A stretch of DNA of 27,638 nucleotides, from NCBI GenBank assembly GCA_963722665.1, contig CAVRNW010000035.1:1-27638 (forward strand), given 5' to 3'. The position numbers were made by a program, and so were the translations under genes. Below, piece after piece: positions 17,015 to 24,517 of this stretch. Numbering within the stretch: position 1 is the stretch's first letter; every line of letters begins with the position of its first letter. This DNA comes from Site-B1 sp963722665. Lineage in GTDB: Bacteria > Bacteroidota > Bacteroidia > Flavobacteriales > Flavobacteriaceae. The notes under the pieces were generated by a model. That model was not told where the DNA came from. It saw only the letters and a program-made list of their open reading frames with translations, and searched no databases.

Positions 17015-17022
17015 TAAATTTG
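17015..17022 (+). promoter_or_regulatory. -7 box for thioredoxin-like gene and probably the recombinase
   Basis: TAAATTTG matches TAnnTTTG and lies 24 bp before the ATG at 17047. No TTG is seen at the expected upstream distance. The recombinase follows the thioredoxin-like gene by 4 bp, so this may drive both. Confidence 0.45.
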
Positions 17023-17046
17023 AAGGACATCATTCTATATTAAAAA

Positions 17047-17604
17047 ATGGCTCGTACACCTTCAAAAATGCTGCCTTTAAATACAGTAGCTCCCTATTTT
17101 TCTCTTTATGAAACCATTACAGGAAAAACAATAAATCTTAATGACCTAAAAGGCACAAAGGCAACCGTTATTATGTTCATTTGTAACCATTGTCCTTTTG
17201 TAATTCATGTCAATGAACATCTTGTGGAGTTAGCTAATGATTACATAGCAAAAGGAGTTGGTTTTATAGCCATTTCAAGCAATGATGTTGTCAACTATCC
17301 GCAAGATGGCCCGAAGTTTATGCGGTCCAATGCTATTAAAAACAAATATACATTTCCTTATTTATATGATGAAACTCAGGATGTTGCCAGAGCTTATGAT
17401 GCTGCCTGCACTCCCGATTTTTATGTATTTGACTCCAATCTAAAACTGAAATACAGAGGACAGCTGGACGATTCCAGACCGGAAAATGGCATTCCGGTTA
17501 CAGGTAAGGATCTGCGACATGCATTGGATTGTATTTTGGAAAACAAGGATAATACAATCATGCAAAAACCTAGTATTGGCTGCAATATTAAATGGAAAAA
17601 TTAA
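17047..17604 (+). CDS. Thioredoxin/AhpC-TSA fold protein
   Basis: This 185-aa cytosolic protein (no signal peptide) has a thioredoxin-like fold. It has MFICNHCPFV with a C-N-H-C motif (about residues 46-49), AISSNDVVNYPQDGP, and the cis-Pro region AACTPDFYVFD with an extra Cys. It ends with PSIGCNIKW, a C-terminal motif shared by this peroxiredoxin/TlpA-like group. The role is probably thiol-disulfide exchange or peroxide handling; partners are unknown. Its stop is only 4 bp before the start of the recombinase gene. This is unusual for an integrase and suggests that the recombinase system uses a host transcript. Confidence 0.88.
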   Translation: MARTPSKMLPLNTVAPYFSLYETITGKTINLNDLKGTKATVIMFICNHCPFVIHVNEHLVELANDYIAKGVGFIAISSNDVVNYPQDGPKFMRSNAIKNKYTFPYLYDETQDVARAYDAACTPDFYVFDSNLKLKYRGQLDDSRPENGIPVTGKDLRHALDCILENKDNTIMQKPSIGCNIKWKN

Positions 17605-17608
17605 CACT

Positions 17609-18739
17609 ATGCCTACAATAAAACTATCTCCTATAACTCATCATAACCTGCCACAAGTTAAAATTGATTTTGAGTTTAATCATGACGTAAAAGAATACAT
17701 CAAAAAATTCCCTCAGGTGAAATGGAGTGCCACTCATAAGGCATTTTACATTCCTTTTTCTAAAGAAAACGTCAACAGTTTATTCCTTTACTTACGAGAT
17801 AATAAATATTATGTAGACTATGGCGAATTAAAATCACAAAAGGCTACTACCAGCGAAATCAAATCCTTTAAACCCATAATTTTAAATGATTTAAAAAGCC
17901 ATTACAAGCAACCAATAAAAGATTTTGTAAAATGGATGCATCAAAGGCGATACAGCAAAAACACTATTGACACCTACGAATCGATGATTATTATATTTTT
18001 CAAATATCATCATACCAAAGATATAACCCAGATCACAAAAGAGGATTTAATAGATTTTAACACCAATTATATACTGGCCAATAATTACTCGTACACGTAT
18101 CAAAACCAACTGGTAAATGCGGTAAAATTATTTTATAAACAAGTATTAAACTCGGTTTTAGATACCGAAGATTTAGACAGGCCCAAGAAAGCCAATCGAT
18201 TGCCGGAAGTTTTAAGCTTAGACGAGGTTAAGGAGTTGTTGACGTTAATTAAAAATGTAAAGCACAAGACTCTATTAAGCTTATTATATTCTTGCGGCTT
18301 GCGTATAGGCGAAGCTATTAGTTTAAAGCTCACCTCTATTGATTTTGAGCGGAATTTGCTACATGTAAAATCCGGAAAGGGACGCAAAGACAGGTATGTA
18401 CCCTTATCTAAAACGATGATACCCCTTTTAAAAACGTATTACACGCAGTACAAACCAACAACATTTGTTTTTGAAGGGCAAAATGGTGGCAACTACTCGG
18501 CTGTTAGTGCCAGACAGGTTTTAAAGCGCGCATTAAGGCACACAAGCATAAAAAAACACGTTACCTTGCATACGTTACGACATAGTTATGCGACACATTT
18601 GTTGGAAAACGGAACAGATATTCGGTTTATCCAGGAGTTACTAGGACATAATAGCCCGAAGACAACTATGATTTATACTCATGTAAGCACCACGAGTTTA
18701 GAAAAGATTAAAAATCCTTTTGATGATTTCGAATTTTAG
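17609..18739 (+). CDS. Tyrosine recombinase, putative cassette integrase of an integron-like array
   Basis: I chose ATG 17609 (MPTIKLSPITHH, 376 aa). The same frame continues upstream to 17486, but there it overlaps the thioredoxin-like gene. Residues 1-95 are an extra N-terminal region, 100-185 a SAM-like core-binding domain (RRYSKNTIDTYESMI), and 195-376 the catalytic domain. The full catalytic set is visible: R232 (SCGLRIGEA), K257 (GKGRKDR), H321 and R324 (HTLRH), H347 (LLGHNS) and Y356 (MIYTHVS). The C-terminal TTMIYTHV and NPFD resemble IntI integrases. However, the roughly 30-residue IntI insertion between the Lys strand and the HxxR box is absent: LLKTYY runs to FVFEGQNGG with a short loop. 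The cassette array starts 90 bp downstream on the same strand. The frame is intact, unlike many neighbours. Confidence 0.9.
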   Translation: MPTIKLSPITHHNLPQVKIDFEFNHDVKEYIKKFPQVKWSATHKAFYIPFSKENVNSLFLYLRDNKYYVDYGELKSQKATTSEIKSFKPIILNDLKSHYKQPIKDFVKWMHQRRYSKNTIDTYESMIIIFFKYHHTKDITQITKEDLIDFNTNYILANNYSYTYQNQLVNAVKLFYKQVLNSVLDTEDLDRPKKANRLPEVLSLDEVKELLTLIKNVKHKTLLSLLYSCGLRIGEAISLKLTSIDFERNLLHVKSGKGRKDRYVPLSKTMIPLLKTYYTQYKPTTFVFEGQNGGNYSAVSARQVLKRALRHTSIKKHVTLHTLRHSYATHLLENGTDIRFIQELLGHNSPKTTMIYTHVSTTSLEKIKNPFDDFEF

Positions 18740-18761
18740 AATAAATTTAGAAAATAAAAGA

Positions 18762-18836
18762 TGTACACTTACAATGTTTGTACAGCTAAATTGGTTGTAT
18801 AAAGATGTATAATACATTTGTATAAACAAGTTCTAT
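18762..18836 (+). other. attI-like primary insertion site
   Basis: The segment lies between the recombinase stop and the first cassette. It contains five TGTAYA repeats: TGTACA at 18762 and 18779, and TGTATA at 18796, 18806 and 18819. The junction reads TATAAACAA/GTTCTATG, resembling the 3' end of the attC-like sites (CACAAACACGTTG). The first cassette begins at GTT 18830, fixed by its match to its own R'' box at 20906-20915. Assignment as attI is inference. Confidence 0.55.
18791..18820 (+). promoter_or_regulatory. Array promoter (Pc-like) facing the cassettes
   Basis: TTG (18791-18793), exactly 19 bases, then TACATTTG (18813-18820) is a full match to the Bacteroidota consensus. The -7 box ends 9 bp before the cassette junction, so any newly inserted first cassette would be transcribed. 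It overlaps two of the TGTATA repeats, so recombinase or repressor binding could control it. Confidence 0.65.
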
Positions 18837-18878
18837 GCCATTTAAAAACACGACATAACATTTGGTCATTTGAAATAA

Positions 18879-18900
18879 TATTTAGATATTTGTCTAAATA
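18879..18900. promoter_or_regulatory. Inverted repeat, probable SdpR-like operator
   Basis: TATTTAGA-N6-TCTAAATA is a perfect 8-bp inverted repeat 12 bp before the repressor start codon. It overlaps a partial promoter (TTTG at 18861, GATATTTG at 18885-18892). ArsR-fold repressors bind such repeats, so autoregulation is likely. Confidence 0.55.
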
Positions 18901-18911
18901 ACTAAATATAA

Positions 18912-19168
18912 ATGAATTCTCTTATTCAAAGCACTTAATGATGAAACTAGAAGACAAATTGTTGAGCTATTAAAAGAAAAGGATATGAATGCTGGAGAAA
19001 TTGCAGAAAAATTTAATATATCCAAACCAAGTATTTCACATCATCTTGACATTCTTAAAAGAGCAGATTTAATAACAAGCGAGAAAAAAGGACAATTCGT
19101 AGAATATTCATTAAACACAAGCATTTTAGAAGATTTACTTAAACTGGATACTAACTTTAAAAAAATAA
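18912..19168 (+). CDS. SdpR-like ArsR-fold autorepressor, frameshifted (cassette 1)
   Basis: The reconstructed protein is about 85 aa. It starts M-N-S-L-F-K-A-L-N-D-E-T-R-R, the usual ArsR-family N-terminus, and continues through the winged helix AEKFNISKPSISHHLDILKRADLI with its recognition helix (about residues 30-55). It ends L-K-W-I-L-T-L-K-K then TAA at 19166. Two extra bases break the frame: A18924, just after the start, and C19144, near the end. Without the second correction the frame runs on into the membrane protein and looks like a fusion. SdpR represses its own operon with SdpI, the immunity protein against the SDP toxin in Bacillus (family knowledge). The operator-like repeat lies just upstream, and sdpI-like sequence follows by 3 bp. 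Confidence 0.7.
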
Positions 19169-19171
19169 ATT

Positions 19172-19826
19172 ATGAAATCTTAAAAAAGAATTACCCCTTA
19201 TTGCAATTGTACTTATTGCCATTTATCTATTTGGCATATATATGGAATGATTTACCAGAAAAAGTTCCTATGCATTGGAATATTAAAGGAGAAATAGATA
19301 GATATGGAGATAAATCAGAATTAATACTTATTCCTATTCTATTACCATTACTTGTTTATGTTATTTTTCTAGTTGTTCCAAAAATTGACCCAAAAAACAA
19401 ATTGAATAAAATGGGAAACAAACTTCAAACTATAAAATTCTTATTGACCACTTTTATGTCAATTTTAGCATTATTTATTATTTATACTGCTAAAAATGAA
19501 TCATTTAGCTAATCCAAATTATATTGTATTGTTAATCGGTGTTCTTATATGTAATTCTTGGGAATTACTTTAAAACAATCAAAGCAAATTACTTCATTGG
19601 AATTAGAACACCTTGGACTTTAGAAAACGAAACTGTTTGGAAAGAAACACACAAATTAGGCGGAAAAATGTGGTTTATAGGTGGTCTTATAATTATACTT
19701 TCAAGCTTGTTATTAGAAAAGCAAACAAATTTTACAATATTTATAATTATCACAGCGATTATAACTATTATTCCTGTATTCTACTCATACCTAAAATTTC
19801 AAACCCTTAAAAAACTGGCAAAATGA
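19172..19826 (+). CDS. SdpI-like membrane immunity protein, frameshifted (cassette 1)
   Basis: The reconstructed protein is about 215 aa with six hydrophobic helices. DUF1648 hallmarks come first (FIYLAYIWNDLPEKVPMHWN, IKGEIDRYGDK), then VPKIDPKNKLNKMG, and then the SdpI domain GNYFKTIKANYFIGIRTPWTLENETVWKETH. Four extra bases disturb the frame: about T19178, G19218, T19504 and A19547. Removing each restores continuous family sequence without any stop. SdpI proteins sit in the inner membrane and give resistance to a membrane-active toxin, and also signal to SdpR. Its stop overlaps the hydrolase start (ATGA, 19823-19826), so this cassette carries a real three-gene operon. Confidence 0.72.
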
Positions 19827-20901
19827 AAACCAAACTTGTATTTCTTATAATTACAACAATTACTCAATTAATTTATATTCTCAAAATAATAGACCTCAAG
19901 AACCCAAAGAGCCTTTTGAGTATATAAGCGAAAATGTTGTATTTAAAAATAACCTTGATAGCATTTCTCTTGCAGGAACAATTACATATCCAAAAATAGG
20001 GTTCAGATTTTCCTGCTGTAATTTTGATTAGTGGTAGTGGACCACAAGACAGAAATTCCGAACTAATGAACCATAAACCATTTTTAGTTATCGCAGATTA
20101 CCTAACTAAAAGACGGAATTGCTGTATTACGAGTTGATGATAGAGGAACTGGCGAATCAGAAGGTAATTACAATGAAACTGGACTCAATGGATTTGTTAA
20201 TGACACTAAAAGTGCAATTGAATTCTTAGAAACTCGTAGGGAGATTAATCATTCTAAAATTGGTTTAATCGGTCATAGTTTAGGTGGCGTTATTGCACCA
20301 ATTATTGCAAGTGAAGAACACAGATGTTTCTTTTATTGTAATTCTTGCTGGTTCTGGTATAAGAGGCGATAAACTTATGCTTTTACAAAAAGAAATAATA
20401 GAACGAAAAATGGGTGTTCCAGAAGTCGGAATTACACAAGGACAAACTAATATGAAAGGTGCTTATGACATAATTTTAAAATCAAACGACAATGAAATCG
20501 AATTACAAGCAGAACTAAAAAGTTATTTTACTAAAGTGTTTGGTTCAATGTTACCTGAAAGTCAAATACAAACCATTTCAGAACAAATGTCAATTCCTTG
20601 GCTAACAGATTTTATAAAATTTGACCCACAAACGGTTTTGAGCAAAACTAAATGTCCTGTTCTTGCACTTAATGGGTCAAATGATTTACAAGTACCATCA
20701 AAAGAAAACCTAGAAATTATCGAAAAAATCTTAAAAGAAAGTGGAAACGAGGATGTTGAAACAAAACAATTGGAAAATTTAAACCATTTATTTCAAGAAA
20801 GTGAAACTGGATTACCAAATGAATATGCAACTATTGAACAGACATTCTCACCAAAGGCTTTGGAAATAATAGCTAAATGGATAGAAAAACGAACTGAATA
20901 A
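19823..20901 (+). CDS. Secreted alpha/beta hydrolase, frameshifted (cassette 1)
   Basis: The reconstructed protein is about 355 aa with a signal peptide (MKTKLVFLIITTITQLIYSQ). It then has the oxyanion region LISGSGPQDRN, AVLRVDDRGTGES, the nucleophile elbow G-H-S-L-G-G (DNA 20271-20288), the acid in LNGSNDLQVP and the His in NLNHLF. It belongs to the dienelactone-hydrolase/BAAT-like branch often annotated simply as alpha/beta hydrolase; the substrate is unknown. The frame breaks near 19876 (net +2 or -1), 19999 (extra G), 20110 (extra A) and 20321 (extra C). The part from 20323 to 20901 is clean. Gene order SdpR, SdpI, hydrolase within one cassette implies one regulated unit. Confidence 0.75.
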
Positions 20902-20905
20902 AAAC

Positions 20906-21040
20906 GGCATAGAACACCGTGTATAGTTAATTGCTTGGTTATCGACTGCTTACAAAGTACTCGCGGACTTTCTATTCAGTTTTTATTTATTAACTTTAGT
21001 GCTTAAACCACGCAACTAACCATACACAAACACGTTGGCA
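20906..21040 (+). repeat. attC-like site 1 (end of cassette 1)
   Basis: This 135-bp imperfect palindrome has R'' GGCATAGAAC (20906-20915) and L'' GTGTATAGTTAATTGC, pairing with GCAACTAACCATACAC and then CGTTG. Five bases (AAACA) are unpaired beside the R' box. R'' is complementary to the start of cassette 1 at 18830, not to the next cassette. Confidence 0.75.
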
Positions 21041-21070
21041 TTAATTAAAATAAAGAACAAAATCTAAATT

Positions 21071-21253
21071 ATGTTCAGAAGAAATTTATCAGCTATCCTC
21101 GTTGCTATTGCGATGGCATTGACCATTTTGAATTATGATATACCCCCAGATTTTAATAGTAGAGAATTTTGGTTATTAACCATAGCCTTGCTAGTACTTG
21201 CCGCAGCAACTTTCTCGATTTATAAAAATGAGAAGGACAATAAAAAGCAGTAG
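21071..21253 (+). CDS. 60-aa two-helix membrane protein (cassette 2)
   Basis: A complete short gene starts about 37 bp into the cassette. The protein has a basic start (MFRRN), one hydrophobic segment (LSAILVAIAMALTIL), a loop with two Pro and Arg/Glu, a second hydrophobic segment (FWLLTIALLVLAAATFSIY) and a charged tail KNEKDNKKQ. I do not recognise the family. The identical protein is encoded again at 21963, and damaged copies lie at 21510 and 23324. Repeated capture of one small membrane protein suggests a selected function, perhaps toxin or immunity related, but no sequence motif shows this. Confidence 0.65.
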   Translation: MFRRNLSAILVAIAMALTILNYDIPPDFNSREFWLLTIALLVLAAATFSIYKNEKDNKKQ

Positions 21254-21281
21254 TGAAAGTAATAAAGTTGAATAATAAACT

Positions 21282-21479
21282 AATGCCAACAACGGCTATA
21301 ATTCATCGCTGCTTTAGAACTTCATTGAAATTTCCTACATTTAAATAATACAGGAACTGGCTTAATGCTTGAACGTCCAGGGCTCGCTTTTGCCGACGTT
21401 AATTTTTTTGCGAAGCAAAAACCCGACGCTGAGCTTCGCCCCGGTAGTCGCGCCGCAATCATAGCCAAGACCGTTGGCA
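21282..21479 (+). repeat. attC-like site 2 (end of cassette 2)
   Basis: This 198-bp palindrome has R'' AATGCCAAC and L'' GGCTATAATT, pairing with AATCATAGCC, then AAGAC unpaired, then CGTTG. R'' is complementary to the cassette start GTTGGCATT (21034). The central part differs from sites 3, 4 and 6 at several positions. Confidence 0.75.
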
Positions 21480-21509
21480 TTAATTAAAATAAAGAACAAA
21501 ATCTAAATT

Positions 21510-21705
21510 ATGTTCAGAAGAAATTTATCAGGCTATCCTCGTTGCTATTGCGATGGCATTGACCATTTTGAATTATGATATACCCCCAGGGATTTTATTT
21601 GATAGTGAGAGATATTTTCGGGTTATTAACCATCAGCCTTGCTAGTACTTGCCGCAGCAACTTTCTCGATTTATAAAAATGAGAAGGGACAATAAAAAGC
21701 AGTAG
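21510..21705 (+). pseudogene. Damaged copy of the 60-aa membrane protein gene (cassette 3)
   Basis: Compared with the intact copies at 21071 and 21963, this copy has an extra G after TTATCAG, about nine changed or extra bases around 21590-21625, an extra base near 21637 and an extra G at the end (GAAGGGAC). The frame is lost after eight residues. Almost all differences are added bases, as in cassette 1, so consensus error is possible. The flanking cassette boundaries are intact. Confidence 0.65.
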
Positions 21706-21733
21706 TGAAAGTAATAAAGTTGAATAATAAACT

Positions 21734-21932
21734 AATGCCAACAACGGCTATAATTCATCGCTGCTTTAGAACTTCCCTGAAATTTCCTACATTTAAATAA
21801 TACTAAACTTGGTCTTAATGTGAAACAGTCAGGGCTCGCTTTTGCCGACGTTAATTTTTTTGCTAAAGGCAAAAACCCAACGCTGAGCTTCGCCCCGGTA
21901 TCGCGCCGCAATCATAGCCAAGACCGTTGGCA
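21734..21932 (+). repeat. attC-like site 3 (end of cassette 3)
   Basis: Almost identical to site 4 at 22174. R'' AATGCCAAC is complementary to the cassette start at 21473, and the same core stem GGCTAT/ATAGCC with AAGAC unpaired is present. Confidence 0.75.
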
Positions 21933-21962
21933 TTAATTAAAATAAAGAACAAAATCTAAATT

Positions 21963-22145
21963 ATGTTCAGAAGAAATTTATCAGCTATCCTCGTTGCTAT
22001 TGCGATGGCATTGACCATTTTGAATTATGATATACCCCCAGATTTTAATAGTAGAGAATTTTGGTTATTAACCATAGCCTTGCTAGTACTTGCCGCAGCA
22101 ACTTTCTCGATTTATAAAAATGAGAAGGACAATAAAAAGCAGTAG
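21963..22145 (+). CDS. 60-aa two-helix membrane protein (cassette 4)
   Basis: The protein is identical to that at 21071: a basic start, two hydrophobic helices separated by a short polar loop (DIPPDFNSREF), and a Lys/Asp-rich tail. The DNA of the coding part is also identical, while the attC-like site that follows differs from site 2 and matches sites 3 and 6. The gene copies are therefore younger than the divergence of the sites, or have been homogenised. Function is unknown. Confidence 0.65.
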   Translation: MFRRNLSAILVAIAMALTILNYDIPPDFNSREFWLLTIALLVLAAATFSIYKNEKDNKKQ

Positions 22146-22173
22146 TGAAAGTAATAAAGTTGAATAATAAACT

Positions 22174-22372
22174 AATGCCAACAACGGCTATAATTCATCG
22201 CTGCTTTAGAACTTCCCTGAAATTTCCTACATTTAAATAATACTAAACTTGGTCTTAATGTGAAACAGTCAGGGCTCGCTTTTGCCGACGTTAATTTTTT
22301 TGCTAAAGGCAAAAACCCAACGCTGAGCTTCGCCCCGGTATCGCGCCGCAATCATAGCCAAGACCGTTAGCC
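22174..22372 (+). repeat. attC-like site 4 (end of cassette 4)
   Basis: R'' AATGCCAAC is complementary to the cassette start at 21926 (GTTGGCATT). The R' position carries GTTAGCC from the next cassette, so R'' and R' do not match each other here. That mismatch is expected when the 3' end of R' belongs to a different cassette. Confidence 0.78.
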
Positions 22373-22396
22373 TTCATTACGAACAACCACTAACCA

Positions 22397-23124
22397 ATGA
22401 TAAAATTCTTTAGAAAAATTCGACAAAAAATGCTGACTGAAAACAAATTCAGTAAATATTTAATTTATGCTATTGGCGAAATTATTCTTGTTGTTATTGG
22501 AATTTTGATTGCGCTGCAAATTAATAACTGGAATGAAAATCAAAAGCAGAAGGATTTTGCAAAAAAACTATTACTTGACATAAAAATCTCTTTACTCAAC
22601 AATTATGAGCAGCTAAATTTTGTCATAGATTACAATGAAGAAGGTATTGCATCGGCCAAGAAGCTCCAGAACCATCTGGACTCTAATCTTCCTTATCATG
22701 ATTCATTGGACATACACTTTTCGAAAGCCATCCAATATAGCACTCCAATAATCAAGAAGAAATGCAGGCTATGAAAGTCTGACAAATTACGGACTGAATA
22801 TCATACAGAATGATAGTTTATTGATCACGCTGAATGACATGTATAATATGGGTAGGATTGTTGAAAACACTTGTATTTCGACAAGAAAATTACTTTTATA
22901 ATACCGCTTCCCCAATACTTACTGAATTGTTTGAAACAGTGGCTATGCGCACTAGCATGAAACCTTTTGATTACGAGGCACTTAAAAATTCCAGAAAATA
23001 TCACAGTATAATTAGCACAATGAATGAATACAGAAAAGATCAAAATATTTGGTATTCAGAGAATTTGGATCGGATAACTGAAATAGAGAAAATGATTAAT
23101 GACGAACTAGATACTGATAGGTGA
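22397..23124 (+). CDS. DUF6090-like single-pass membrane protein, frameshifted (cassette 5)
   Basis: The reconstructed protein is about 241 aa. The N-terminus MIKFFRKIRQKMLTENKFSKY, the helix YAIGEIILVVIGILIALQINNWNE and the following K-Q-K-D-F are typical of the DUF6090 family common in Flavobacteriia. The remainder is a helical soluble domain. Two extra A residues break the frame, near 22760 (K-K then N-A-G-Y-E-S-L-T-N-Y-G) and near 22865 (V-E then T-L-V-F-R-Q-E-N-Y-F-Y). The last section ends at 23124. No function is established for the family; members often occur in clusters. It is the only gene of its cassette. Confidence 0.72.
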
Positions 23125-23163
23125 TTTTCTGTAATTCATGGCACAAGGAATTAATGTATAACG

Positions 23164-23293
23164 AAAGGCTAACAACGTGTATAGCCCACGCTTCTGCCCT
23201 TACCCAAAAATTAATTATCTTAGAATCAAATAAATTTTTGTGTAACAATGGTTTGCGGAAAATCAGCGCAGGCCATACACGAACACGTTAGCA
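23164..23293 (+). repeat. attC-like site 5 (end of cassette 5)
   Basis: R'' AAAGGCTAAC is complementary to the start of cassette 5 (GTTAGCCTT at 22366). The core CGTGTATAG pairs with CATACAC, then GAACA unpaired, then CGTTA. Length is 130 bp. Confidence 0.75.
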
Positions 23294-23323
23294 TTCATTA
23301 GAATAAAGAACAAAATCTAAATT

Positions 23324-23502
23324 ATGTTCAGAAGAAATTTATCAGCTATCCTCGTTGCTATTGCGATGGCATTGACCATTTTGAATTATGATTGCCAAGA
23401 TTTAATGGTCGAGAATTTTGGTTATTAACCATAGCCTTGCTAGTACTTGCCGCAGCAACTTTCTCGATTTATAAAAATGAGAAGGACAATAAAAAGCAGT
23501 AG
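23324..23502 (+). pseudogene. Damaged copy of the 60-aa membrane protein gene (cassette 6)
   Basis: The first 24 codons are as in the intact copies (through NYD). Then 18 bases (TGCCAAGAT and following) replace the usual 22, shifting the frame, and a stop comes at codon 35. The second helix is still encoded but out of frame. The cassette start reads GTTAGCATT instead of GTTGGCATT. The changes here include substitutions, so this looks more like real divergence than cassette 3. Confidence 0.65.
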
Positions 23503-23530
23503 TGAAAGTAATAAAGTTGAATAATAAACT

Positions 23531-23733
23531 AATGCCAACAACGGCTATAATTCATCGCTGCTTTAGAACTTCCCTGAAATTTCCTACATTTAAATAATAC
23601 TAAACTTGGTCTTAATGTGAAACAGTCAGGGGCTCACTTTTTTTGCCGACGTTAATTTTTTTGCTAAAGGCAAAAACCCAACGCTGAGCTTCGCCCCGGT
23701 ATCGCGCCGCAATCATAGCCAAGACCGTTGCCA
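23531..23733 (+). repeat. attC-like site 6 (end of cassette 6)
   Basis: R'' AATGCCAAC matches the cassette start GTTAGCATT at 8 of 9 positions. The rest follows sites 3 and 4 with a few added bases (for example in the T run at 23639-23644). Confidence 0.72.
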
Positions 23734-23743
23734 ACCATTTGAA

Positions 23744-24502
23744 ATGAACATACATAATTCAATTTTAGAGTATTTATACAAAAACCAAGACAAAGGTTTT
23801 ATGGAGATTTCGCATATATGTTCTGACAAAAAAAGGGCAACACGAATTGCGAAAGAATTAAAAAAAGAGGGACTTGTAACCTTTAAACAAAAAAAGTTAA
23901 TGGGTTCTGGAAAAACACAACCTTTCAAAGGGCATCCAAGACTTGAAATAACGAAATTAGGAACAGAAAAATATGAGAGCGAAATAAGGGAATTAAATAA
24001 AACTAAAGTAGATAATATCAGAATAGATGAAAACACAATCCAAACTCTCGAAAACTTAAAAAACGGAAATTCAGTTACTTTAACTAAAGATAGTCCAAAT
24101 GAAATATCGGATTTGATTATAAATCTAAAAAATTTTGGAATTGCAAATAAAGCATCTCGATTTGGATATGCCGTTGAATTTAAATACAGAAATCATTTAA
24201 CCAAGTTAATTGAATTAAAATCTTGGACTGAATTTCTTGAATGGTTGGACAACCAAAAAAATGAATCAAACATTTCCAATGACTTTTCAGGTTCAACAAT
24301 TGGTCAGGTAAACCAGTCTTCAGAAAAAGTTGTTGTCAAAAAAAACAAAATTACACAATTAGATAAGCTTACTAACAAAACCTCTTTTTGGGTAACTATT
24401 AAATCATTTTTATCTAAATTTTGGTGGATGATAATTATTCCTTTGGCAATTGGAATTATATTGATAATGATTGAAAGAGGATTTATCGATATTGGAATTT
24501 AA
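23744..24502 (+). CDS. Winged-helix protein with C-terminal membrane helix (cassette 7)
   Basis: This intact 252-aa protein is of unrecognised family. Residues 1-75 look like a winged helix: HNSILEYLYKNQDKGFMEIS, KRATRIAKELKKEGLVTFKQ, a glycine-rich wing and LEITKLGTEKY. A middle region of about 100 residues is followed by the polar linker NDFSGSTIGQVNQSS (about 181-195). Near the C-terminus is one strong membrane helix (FWWMIIIPLAIGIILIMIE). GQVNQS-type linkers recur in accessory Bacteroidota proteins that couple a sensor to an output domain; this is recollection, not proof. A membrane-anchored DNA-binding or adaptor role is possible. It starts 17 bp after the cassette junction and has no frameshift. 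Confidence 0.65.
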   Translation: MNIHNSILEYLYKNQDKGFMEISHICSDKKRATRIAKELKKEGLVTFKQKKLMGSGKTQPFKGHPRLEITKLGTEKYESEIRELNKTKVDNIRIDENTIQTLENLKNGNSVTLTKDSPNEISDLIINLKNFGIANKASRFGYAVEFKYRNHLTKLIELKSWTEFLEWLDNQKNESNISNDFSGSTIGQVNQSSEKVVVKKNKITQLDKLTNKTSFWVTIKSFLSKFWWMIIIPLAIGIILIMIERGFIDIGI

Positions 24503-24517
24503 AAAAATAAAAAACTG

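Noticed and set aside
18985..19512. A fusion of an ArsR-type repressor with an SdpI-like membrane protein
   Set aside because: Removing C19144 restores a normal repressor end (LKWILTLKK then stop) and a separate membrane-protein start at 19172, so the fusion is a frameshift product.
21034..22372. Tandem ~440-450 bp repeats as a CRISPR array or simple tandem duplication
   Set aside because: The units contain genes, are far too long for CRISPR repeats, and their boundaries follow the GTT/AAC cassette rule seen in the unrelated neighbouring cassettes.
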